64,000 bases of DNA from Apoderus coryli (lineage: Eukaryota > Arthropoda > Insecta > Coleoptera > Attelabidae), in assembly GCA_911728435.2 (NCBI GenBank), contig OU452206.1, positions 12,802,297 through 12,866,296 of the forward strand, written 5' to 3'. Positions 54,790-64,000 of this stretch are shown piece after piece. The notes under the pieces are model-generated. The model saw only the letters and a list, made by a program, of their open reading frames with translations, was not told the DNA's origin and ran no database searches. A program made the position numbers and the translations under genes. The stretch's first letter is position 1; the number at the start of each line of letters is the position of its first letter.

Positions 54790-55800
54790 TCTAGTCGCCT
54801 AAACAACACTCCTTAAATCAACACAACAAACTTTTAGAATAGGATAACAAAAAATTATCCATTTCGTTGTTTTCTTTTCTTACTTTTTACAAATTCAACA
54901 GTCCTTAAGTCCTTAATCCCATTAGTGTAGACCCTAATTGTAGTTTCCTTTTATCGTTATTTTAATTGAAGCAGCAAAAAATGTACAAACCGTTAAAATA
55001 ATATATTATCGTAGGGAGAGAGAAATGCCTGAGCATTTTCATACCATTCAAACGTACAAAAAATATATTTATTAAATCAAAAACATCAAAAGATTCTTTT
55101 GTATTCTAACAACAGCCCTAAATTGCTCAAAATTCACCAAACGACACGACACATCAACGCAACGCAGATAAGGGTAGCTCAAACACAGAAAAAATGCGAT
55201 ATACTGAGTGGCTCGACAACCGTTTGTGCAACAGATTTCTATTAAGCAAAGCTGCAGCTTAAAAAATATGGCAAAAGCAAGATAGCATTACAAAAAAATA
55301 GGCTTCCGAAATATTTATATTTCGGTGCTTATAAACCCAGCGAGCTTAGGACTATCGTAGGCTATGAAGGCTGCTTATCCCTAGAGGATGATGAGATTGA
55401 TCTTGACCTACCACAAACACTGTACGTCACCGGCGACCGGCTGGCTTTATCACGGCATTATTTACAGTTATAAACATTTATCTATGGGTATTATGGATCT
55501 CTTTTCGGTGAGTTTTTAATTAAATATTATAAATTAACAATTTTTATTTCTAAAGTTAAAACAATAGTGTTATTCAAGTTCTAACTTATTACAATAATTT
55601 TAAATTTATGTTTTATTACAACTTCTAAGTAGTATGATATTGTCCTCTATAAAAAGATCGTTATACACAATATATAGGCAATAGGTCAAAACGCAGCTCA
55701 CAACATGATCGTAATGAAATCATCAATCTCAAAAACAATAAACGATAAACAAAATTCTCGCAAATATAAACTAACCTAGTGGCCACAGAACACTGGTCGC
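54790..55800. other. no gene supported
   Basis: The 55350-55510 part is richer in GC and ends in ATGGATCTCTTTTCG before GTGAGT, which could be a first exon, but nothing confirms it. Confidence 0.3.
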
Positions 55801-55803
55801 CGC

Positions 55804-55811
55804 TGACGTCA
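55804..55811. promoter_or_regulatory. CRE-like palindrome TGACGTCA
   Basis: A perfect cAMP-response-element/ATF palindrome within a locally GC-rich patch (55780-55840). No adjacent gene is identified, so its role is conjectural. Confidence 0.3.
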
Positions 55812-55859
55812 TGACCCCCGAGCAATCCCCTTAGCCTAAAGCTGCTCAATGAGGTATAA

Positions 55860-58715
55860 ACCTATATTATAGTTAATGCGCCTTGGATGAGACGGCAGAT
55901 CATGCATTATGTTTTGGCGCAGTCATGGCTGAATTTAGATTTGCTACTTTCGGTGCAGTAGCTCTGGGAACATCGCGCCAAAGGAAAACTGTAGATGTCT
56001 TTTCGTAACAATAAAAATAACAGAACATTATTTGCCGAAAATATTCCATATTTAAAATAAGCATAAGGCGTATACAAGATGCCCTTAAATATACTTTGTT
56101 TCTTACCAAAATAATGAATATATTTTTTGTTAAAGTCATAAATGTTAAATAAATTTGAAGCTTTCATTATTGGGGCTTTTTACCCTCATAGTTTGATTGT
56201 ATTTAACGATTTCATTGCGTTAAAGTGTGGAATACGAAAACTGAAAACTTTGATTGTGTTAGTAAAAGGGCGCCCATCATACACATTGGCACTTGGAGAC
56301 GCCAAGCTGTACCCGACCACTTGTCGTCATTATTAGTGGTTGCCACTGGCCAATCCGATGGCTTGAATGCATGTTTCTTTAAGTTCAAAGTCTGGGTTTG
56401 TATGAAGATTTAAGAATTATTACCATTAATAAGTTCAGAGACATTTTTACGTAAGTACTTGATTTGTTTATTTCCGATTTTTGGTTCCTATATTTTGTAA
56501 TGTATCGTATAATTTGCCACTGCTACACACAACATACTTTAGTTTCACGATAGTACACCGGCACAACTATGAACTACTTCATAAGGAAAATGTCCTCCAG
56601 AAATCATTACTCCGCCGCACCTTTGTAAATAATAATGGGATCCTCCTGTACAATTATATCCTGAGAGTCAAAAGCTCCATACAGAACAATTAAAACGGTA
56701 AAATAGATTTCGAAAGCCTTTGAAATGCATGGGGCAAAAGAGTGATACAGAAAAAATCAAATAAACCTACACATACGTGTACTAGACCTCCATATATTTC
56801 AATATACAGCTATAATGAGTGAATTTTTTCTTCAACATTGTTGTGTAGCATAAGCTCTGTTGATTTTAGCTATTGGTTGTTTAAACATACTTGAGCTGAA
56901 AAAAAAAACTGGCATTGCGATATTTTTCCAGTCTGCGTGTTAAATATTTGTTTTAATTAAGCTTAAAGGCCCTTATTGCAAGGAAGATATCATTATAGTT
57001 TTTTGAAGCCAAATCAAACAACACCGGATCATATGGAAAATTTGTTTCCTTAGCACTTTAATACGCCATGTGTTTTTGCTTTAAAAATGATGCTAAATGA
57101 CTTGCATATGAGCGGTAAGGTGACTTCCTGGCATGTCAAAATTGAAATTTTTTTCGGAAAATTCCAAAAAATAGCCTTATTTTTTAAATGATCAAAAAAT
57201 GTGAAAGTAAATGTTGTTTGTATTTTAGTTTTTTACCCACGATTTTAAGCCGTCTCGTGCATTTTTTATTTTTTCAAAGATAAGTATATTCCTATTTTTA
57301 AAATTTTTCAAACACTATTAAAAAATGTTTCAGTAATGTAAAATTATATTTGCAAAATGATTAAGTTACAAATTATTATGCCTAACACTGCGTTTTCCAT
57401 AGAAAATCAAATTTTTAACAAAAATAGTCCTAACGGTTGACGCAAAGTTGCAATAATGTCACACCCCACACCCGGTATATTGGAATAAAAATATTGCATC
57501 CGGTTGAACAAAGTATTTTTCGCTGATTAATAATTAATAAAAGTTCATGACCCTAACATCGGTATTGATAGACAAAATTTGCTGATTCACATTTTTTTCA
57601 CACATGCTGTACGACGCCAGGAATAGACAATTTCATTGGTCATGAGTGGAAACAAGTAAAGCTATAAATATTGGTGTAACAGGAAGTTAGAGGAGATTTC
57701 TAATGGCACTTCCGTGTAGTAAAGATTGAAGAGAGTGGTTGGCAGCTCGGACCATCAAGTTTCTCTGAGTTGGAGCACATATGTCTGCGAATGCTCCGCC
57801 AGTTTCTCGTACCACAAAACTCGGGTCTTCTCTCCAACTTCGGCGAAGTAAGTTCCGAGTATTAGAAGCGATAAAAAGCATGAATCTCCCCGTTGAGTAA
57901 TGTCTTAAGTTTTACGGTTTATCAACGCGAGTTTATACTATTAGGATTAATAATTATAAGTTTGAAATGGGCTTGTTTAACAAAACAAGACTTAAAATCC
58001 ATCCATTTCAAACATATGCGATCCCGCTTAAGGGAGTATCGGCGCGTCTATGTGTTGGTAGTTGCTTTATGGGGTCAGAGACCTCCCAGGCAGCCGATGT
58101 AGGAACTGTTGTTCACTCGGCGTACTACCAACGATAAAACTAGATGTCGCCAAACACATCCTTTTACATTAATAATTATAATTTTAAACATTTTTGAAAC
58201 TGAAAATTACCGAAAGAGATCGGCTGTGTCAATGATGATGATTATGTACAAATTTTAAATATTGTAATTGATGGTTTTTTTTTTTTGAGACTTGAATTGA
58301 TTTTATTATATTTTAAATAATTAATTTAATAAATAATAGTTAGTAGTAGTAAGACTTTCCTTTTTATTTTAATATAGTTTTCTAAATCTAATCAAGTAAC
58401 TATTAACTGTTTTTTTGAACTTCGAGCATATCCTGAACTTAAAACACAAATCTTTTTTATTACAGTGAATTCGTTTGTATAACAATTTGCCAATTGAAAT
58501 TAAAACTATAGAGGTAAATTGGGTAAAATAAGAATTAGGGACTATGTTGTGCATAACTCACAGATTTCTTTTCAACTGTACTTAATGTATATAGAGTATG
58601 TAGTTGTTCTTGTGTTGTGTTTCTTCTTTGTCAAAATCTCTGATTGTGATTTATTTAATGTAGTTTATTATATACTGACGACACCGATGTAATTTAAATG
58701 TATTACCTGGTGGCT
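55860..58715. other. no gene supported
   Basis: Includes a GC-richer stretch at 57680-58130 with short open frames on both strands but no recognisable motif. The rest is AT-rich. Confidence 0.3.
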
Positions 58716-58734
58716 TAATAGAGTTTATTTATTT

Positions 58735-58928
58735 ATACTATGTCGATTTGACGAATCATATGAACGAACTGAATTTGAGATTGCAAGGAGAAAATCAGCT
58801 TCCCCCCTTGATTGAATTTCTCGTCGATTTTGCAATCGAAACTTTGAGTACTTTAAAGATAAGTTTTGATACTCGTTTTTCAGACTTTGATCTTGCGAAT
58901 GCATATCACGTGACTGCACATATGCATT
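58735..58928 (+). pseudogene. hAT transposase fragment (GTF2I-repeat/SCAND3-like)
   Basis: The frame YVDLTNHMNELNLRLQGENQ, then LPPLIEFLVDFAIETLSTLK and RFSDFDLANAYHVT, resembles the (H)LN.LNL.LQG... segment of hAT transposases. The same position in the element at 1.7 kb reads FNDMNLQLQG. Isolated and short. Confidence 0.55.
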
Positions 58929-58989
58929 AAATGCGAAGGAAAAAAAATCCCATATGATGCGCACTTACCACTTACCAGGTCGCATTCAG

Positions 58990-59400
58990 AAAATGTTACA
59001 GTTTTTCAAAAAGAGCACTTTTTACACGTTATTTTCAAAACCCCTGGAGATATTTTTTAATTCAAATCAGATTCTGAGAGGGCACAAAAATGCGCAACTT
59101 TTTCCCTATTAAACCTCAAGCGTAACTCTAACGGTTTCTAAAATCCTCATGTAACTCGTTTTTTTCGACACATACTGTATATTATTTATTAATTTAATTA
59201 ATTTGTTTGATGTTATTCAGGGATTTTAATCGAGATTTAAATGATTTGATTACGTATTTAATCTCTCGCGCGTTTAAATAAGTAACATCCCAACGTATAA
59301 TGCAAAAATCTTGGCAACATTGCTAATCAAAAGTGTTTATTTTTGAACGTTCTTTATTTAGTACGCTGGTAGTCTGTGGTGTGAGAACACGAGATTGTAA
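58990..59400. other. upstream region of the 59441 exon; no gene seen
   Basis: No TATA box at a usual distance is certain. A GCGCGTTTAAATAA patch lies near 59268. Confidence 0.3.
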
Positions 59401-59440
59401 ATGAAATTAAAAATGTACGGCGTAGAATAAATCAAATAAC

Positions 59441-59540
59441 ATGGATCAACAAAGTTCGAACGATAATAACGAAACACAAAATCCTCAACATGCCGGTAGA
59501 ACTGAAGAGATTACAGCAAACTTGAAAAAGAAAATTTTGC
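59441..59540 (+). CDS. first coding exon of an unidentified gene
   Basis: The plus strand reads MDQQSSNDNNETQNPQHAGR, then TEEITANLKKKIL, followed directly by a consensus GTAAGT donor at 59541. The exon ends in phase 1. The start context is AATAACATGG. An acidic, polar, disordered N terminus followed by a basic patch is typical of intracellular proteins but not diagnostic. Upstream, 59340-59440 is less AT-rich and may hold the transcription start. No downstream exon was recognised before the window ends. I do not know the product. Confidence 0.5.
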
Positions 59541-59825
59541 GTAAGTAGAATACAAGTGACACACAAAATTTATTAATCATTTTATTTACTTATTATTGTG
59601 ATTTTCATCGAATCAACATGGACAAGAAACAGTGAGCGTGGCGCTTCAATAATATTATGTTTAGTTTAGTTGTTCGGCTATGCGTCATAATATCTAAAAA
59701 TAGGCATACCTACTTATTTATATAATACCTATATACCTCATATGACAATAATATAATAGGTAGGATATATGCATCGGTACTCGACCAGTTAACTAAATTT
59801 CTAATCAACTTTAGTAGCTTTGTTG

Positions 59826-60497
59826 TATATACAGGGTGAGTTATTAGTGCGTCGAAGTTCGATATTACCTCAAAGACCAAAAATTTGACGCAAAACTAAG
59901 CAGCCAGTGTGTAGGCAGTCATAAAGTACGTATTATAAAATTATTGATATTTGTACAGGGTGGCTCATCTCATCAGGGTGAAACAAACTTACGTTTTTTT
60001 AAATGGAAAACCCTATTTATTATTCCACAATTTCATTGGTTTAGACAGAGTGGTTCAAAAGTTACCACTAGTATTATATGCAAAACATGGCGAATTCTAA
60101 GGCTTCTATACTGGAACTGAAATAATTTAAACTCTGCTTCTTACGGGCATAAGCTACGAACTTTTAGAAAAAGATAATTGTTAGTATATAGTGCAAAACC
60201 TGCATACAGTGTGAGTCCAAACTCAAATTTGCGTTTTACTCGAATTTTCCAAATGAGACACCCTATATATATAATATAATATCAAAAACTGAAAGGAAAA
60301 TTGATAAGCTTTTATTCTTATATAGCCTTTCTTATACCTAAAGCTATTAGTTTTTCAGATATTTTCATTTATGAAATGTGGCTTCATCTCCAAACAACAC
60401 AAAGTAAAAAAAAATTTAATGGTCATTTTATAATCCCCTAACGTGCCTCGACTTATGGTAGAAGTATGTACAGTTCCTCGTGACTCACCCTGTATAG
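59826..60497. repeat. TATACAGGGTGAGT-ended element
   Basis: TATATACAGGGTGAGTTATTAG at the left and, reversed, CCTATACAGGGTGAGTCACGAG at the right form short inverted ends about 670 bp apart. Inside, further GTACAGGGTGGCTCATC and GACACCCTATATATA motifs indicate nested relatives. No coding sequence. Confidence 0.5.
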
Positions 60498-60874
60498 GTA
60501 CTGATTTTTCGCGCCAACCTTATGACGTTTGGTTCCATTCCATAAATAACACCCTGAGCACAACTACCTATATGTTCGGGAACAAATTTAAACAAATATA
60601 ATAAAATATTTGGTGTATTTTTGTTATATGATTTCTAACCCGAATTTGGTCGAGAATTAGTGCTAGTCGGTTAAGCGGTGCATTAACCCTACCTATAATT
60701 AAGATTTGAAGCAATCTAACATTATCAGCTGATTGGAATTAGATATGCACTTTATACTGACATAATTAACATTAATTAGATATAAGCTTTGTGTTGGTAT
60801 TAGTAGGTATTAGATTTAGATTGAAGCCTGGAGTGAAGTAAATAATATTATACCTCTACAACACATCATTCGAT

Positions 60875-62420
60875 TTGCGACGTCATTATGTCTGTTATTC
60901 GTATTTATCGGATCGTAGCCAGTATGTGGAATATCGTGGTTTTACTTCATTATTACTTCCGACCACAAGCGGAGGACCACGGGACAGCAATTTGGCTCCA
61001 CTGCTTTTTAGTCTTTTCATAAACGACATAGGTGAAATGTTTGGATCCTGGTACCTACTACTATTCGCGGACGATCTGAAGGTATATAGAGTGATCACCA
61101 GAGAGCCAGACTGCGAGGCATTGCAGCAGTATTTAATGACACTTGATGAATGGTGTGTGACAAATAAACTGCCGCTTAACATTGGAAAGTGTAAAGTTAT
61201 GACGTACAACCTACATTTATTTTATTAAAAACGAACAGCTTTGCCGAAGCGAGGTTATCGAAGACTTGGGTATTACTTTTGACCGTATAACAGTGGCGGC
61301 TCGTGGGTAATTTTATTAGGTAGGCACTAAGTAGAAAATGGATGTGAAGAAAAAGGCACGGCAGGCAAAATGTTTTTAGATCGTCAAGGTCAAGCGCCTT
61401 AGATGAAAAGTAGAAAATTATCAAGGTAAAAAAGAACACGTTAAAATACGGGTTTGTAAGGTGAATCTTTTTTTTTTTATTTTTAAAAATTATGCCCCAT
61501 TCACACTACGAAATCCAATACATAATCAAATACAAATAAAATACAAAATTATTTCTATTGAATAAACGTTAATATTACTACCTAATTACTACTTACCGCT
61601 ACCGCAACAAGTTGTGCAGCACAACCATTAATCTTTACTTGTACTAGTCAAAATATTATTACTATTATTATTAAATAATTAAATATATACACTTTTTAAT
61701 CAATGGCACTAGTATTTAAACAACAAACGAACAAATAGTTGAAACGTAATGTAAAAAACAGTAAACAAAAATACCTAACGGACAAATCGAAATTCGTGCA
61801 AATAGTATACCTACCTATCCACAATAGATAGAAGGCGGCCGGGGTAGGTGCCTAAGCTCAACGTAAACACGTTCCTACGCACGTTTTAAAGGTATGCGGT
61901 GCCTACCTTGCTTACGCCGACCAACCGCCACTGTCGTAAAATGTCATTTGGTGTCCATTTGATTTATAACACGCTGCTCTGAACAATTCAGTGATGCAGA
62001 CACACTAAACCGACTATATTTTTTGATGGTAAGCTCAAAACTGGAGTATGCTTGTGTTGTTTAGGAACCGCAATACGACATACTATTCCGAACGGGAGAG
62101 AGTCCAGAGAAAATCTTTAAAGACTTTAGCATTTAGATTGGATGGTGTTTATCCAACTATAGCGTTGCTTGCCAGCTTCAACATAAGTTCATTGTTATCG
62201 AGACGAAAATTACGTTCGAACAAAGATTATGTACAAATCAAATTGATTGTATTGACTTGGTGAGCATGTTGATATATCGGGCCCCTTTAGTTCATTTAAG
62301 GAGTGATTCTTAGTGTGCCGGTTGCAAACGTATTGATCAGATCTCCTTCGTATCTGAATTGTTTAGAGGATTGCTGATTTGCTCTTCGAATGATACATGA
62401 CATGATAATTTGACGAGAGA
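60875..62420 (+). pseudogene. Jockey-like reverse transcriptase relic, split by a MITE
   Basis: Left part (to 61290): SYLSDRSQYVEYRGF, then APLLFSLFINDIGEMFGSWY, LLFADDLKVYRVI (active-site box) and LDEWCVTNKLPLNIGKCKVM. A frameshift leads to VIEDLGITFD. Right part (from 61934): RKMSFGVHLIYNTLL, SSKLEYACVV, RVQRKSLKTLAFRLDGVYPT and FNISSLLSRRKL, the C-terminal region. The reading DLGITFD|RKMSFGVHL is continuous once the MITE and one target copy are removed. PQGSNLG has become PRDSNLA. Endonuclease is absent. Confidence 0.82.
61291..61933. mobile_element. hAT MITE inserted in the RT relic
   Basis: Ends CAGTGGCGGCTCGTGGG and, reversed, CAGTGGCGGTTGGTCGG. Flanking 8-bp copies CCGTATAA (61283-61290) and TCGTAAAA (61934-61941) agree at 6 of 8 positions. 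No transposase inside. hAT superfamily by terminus and target length. Confidence 0.82.
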
Positions 62421-62429
62421 AAACTGCAT

Positions 62430-64000
62430 CTAGACTTGACAATGACGACGCAGATCCCGGTCCGCTACTTTAAGTTTTTTAATCAACATCAAAAATGAGT
62501 AAAAATAAGCCTAAACTGAAAAACCTTAATTTCGTACCTAAAATGTATCGCCATGTAAATGAGTGTAACTTGATTTTCTCAAATAGAACACCCTGTAAAT
62601 TCTGACAAAATGCAGACTTTAAATCTGCATGAATTTTGTTAAAGGTTGTCAGTACTTAAATTGCTTCTTTCTCGCTCAAAATACGTTTTTCTATTAGTCA
62701 GACCAGTTTTTTATATTTCTTCAAAAACATAGCAGGCTGACATCAAATATGTTAGTTATTTTAATAAACAAAACACAGTTAATTGAGACTAGGGGTTAAA
62801 TAAAATACGAGAAATGATGACAATTCTGCGTTGCTAACTTTTTTTTAACCATAAATGCATTTCAAAAAATTAACCAAAGTTATGAAAATACAATGAGGAC
62901 AAATGCAGTTGGTCTTGAAAATAAGATTAAAGTTGACTTTGGAAAATAGCCTCTAAGGTCAGTTTAATATAAATATAATAATCCAAGACTCTCGCAACAA
63001 GTCTAGCATTTTGATGCATTAAAAGTGGACAGATTTTCGGAAGCAATCAATACAATATAATTCGGTTATTTAAATGAACTAAATGAAGTCTAAAACAATA
63101 GTAATTAATGCAACAAACAACATGTGCCTGGCATATGTTTGGCGGTTTCAATAAATTGGAATATTCGTTAATAATTCCCCGTTTATGCAACTATCAATAA
63201 TTCTAGTTTTCCATTTTTCATCAATCGTCAAAATTAGCCCATTGAATTTGGAACGAACCTTATATCTGATGTGTGTGGATTGAATGAATATGAAATCAGG
63301 AGAGGATAATTAAAAATGTAGATCACACCAGTGATTGTCATAAGCTATAGAATTTGAATATTGGTAAATCGAGTTAAAAAAAAACGATTTATCGTTTGCT
63401 TTCGTAAAATTAATGACTTTCAGCGGGTGAAACTCCCTCTACATTAATTCATTTACAAAGGTCTATAAAGTTAGATTAAAATATACTGGGCGAGTTATTA
63501 AGAACTCTATTAATTTCTGCCACATAAAATGTAACTTATTTTGGGAATTAAAATGTGCCAATAACAAAATAAGAATTTTATACCGTGCTCGTCAAAAGTA
63601 GCCTCATATCTTTTGATATATTTAAAGTAATGAAATTAGGAGGGTAAAAATAAACGGATGTACGGCTTCACAACTAGTCGTAACAGGGGAAGTAATATTC
63701 ATAGATGACGGAACAGGGCCACTATGATCAACATTTTTAAATGGGACCTTATGGCAAATGATATTCTGTGAAAATATGTCCAACGACCAGAAAAACAATT
63801 TGCTTTAGTGACGAAAGTACTTTCTTCCTCAAAGGAAATGTCAACAAAAAAAAAACTGAGATATAAGAGTGATAGAAGTCCTCACATCTTTCGTGAAAAG
63901 CATACACAATTTCCAGAAAAAGTAAATGTTTAGGCAAGTGAATTGTATCTGCAGATGTTACAAAACGCAGTTTAGCCGTTAATTCTTGAAATTTTGAAAA
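62430..64000. other. no gene seen
   Basis: CTCAAATAGAACACCCTGTAAATTC at about 62578 is another copy of the window-wide motif. GTGCTCGTCAAAAGTAGCC near 63585 looks like a Tc1-type terminus without a visible partner. Nothing else is supported. Confidence 0.35.

Noticed and set aside
55900..56010. Small open frame MAEFRFATFGAVALGT on the plus strand
   Set aside because: Only 27 codons with no splice donor or conservation evidence.
57687..58102. Two open frames in a GC-richer patch
   Set aside because: No recognisable motif or splice context on either strand.
1..64000. CRISPR arrays, bacterial operons or an intact virus
   Set aside because: No regularly spaced identical repeats, no operon-like coding and no complete viral gene set were seen.

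Overview
The window is a piece of an AT-rich, repeat-saturated animal nuclear genome, almost certainly an insect with a large genome. Evidence for this: genes split by GT-AG introns of 4 to 17 kb, a eukaryotic tRNA-Ser(GCU) with no encoded CCA and a Pol III T-run terminator, and dense arthropod-type transposons (Tc1/mariner, hAT, PIF/Harbinger, Crypton, Penelope-like, non-LTR and Ty3/gypsy). No bacterial operons, Shine-Dalgarno sites, CRISPR arrays or intact viral genomes are visible. I cannot name the species; a beetle or hemipteran would fit.

Host genes. A host gene on the minus strand runs through at least the left 38 kb. Its exons are at 38140-38227, 20673-20895, 16028-16115 and 10101-10188. 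The encoded residues match RPUSD2-type RNA pseudouridine synthases (RluA family). The last two exons are homologous alternatives: both are 88 nt, with the same phase-2 entry and phase-0 exit, so including both would break the frame. They look like a mutually exclusive exon pair at the entrance of the catalytic domain. The remaining catalytic exons must lie left of the window, and I did not find the N-terminal ones. A start-codon exon of an unidentified plus-strand gene is at 59441-59540. The tRNA-Ser gene is at 49850-49931, minus strand.

Left part (0.7-19.9 kb, mostly introns of the RPUSD2-like gene or sequence downstream of its visible exons). Present here are a hAT copy with a nested Harbinger MITE carrying a MADF remnant; a complete Tc1 copy with 24-bp perfect TIRs; a mariner relic split by a 5'-truncated non-LTR element with a 16-bp target duplication; further mariner, Tc1 and IS630-type relics; an endonuclease/RT relic; and an unclassified 0.9-kb TIR element with TGCTAAGTGCCA repeats.

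Middle part (21-41 kb). A TIR-flanked coiled-coil/zinc-finger gene relic is at 22.0-23.3 kb. At 24.1-26.3 kb a Tc1-like transposon has internalised a 0.7-kb genomic fragment of a PDPR-like (pyruvate dehydrogenase phosphatase regulatory subunit) gene, introns included. A Ty3/gypsy remnant with a tandemly duplicated gag and a primer-binding site matching tRNA-Ser(GCU) follows, with a nearly intact Jockey/CR1-like RT just downstream. A Penelope-like GIY-YIG endonuclease fragment and several IS630/mariner relics complete this part.

Right part (42-64 kb). This is a dense cluster of foldback elements and nested MITEs at 42.4-49.3 kb, two of which carry hammerhead-ribozyme-like cores. A Crypton-type tyrosine recombinase relic, hAT relics, a 32-bp perfect palindrome, and an RT relic interrupted by a 643-bp hAT MITE with an almost exact 8-bp target duplication are also here. 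Most transposase genes are broken by stops and frameshifts. What stands out is the captured gene fragment, the exon pair, the ribozyme-like motifs and the nested inverted repeats.
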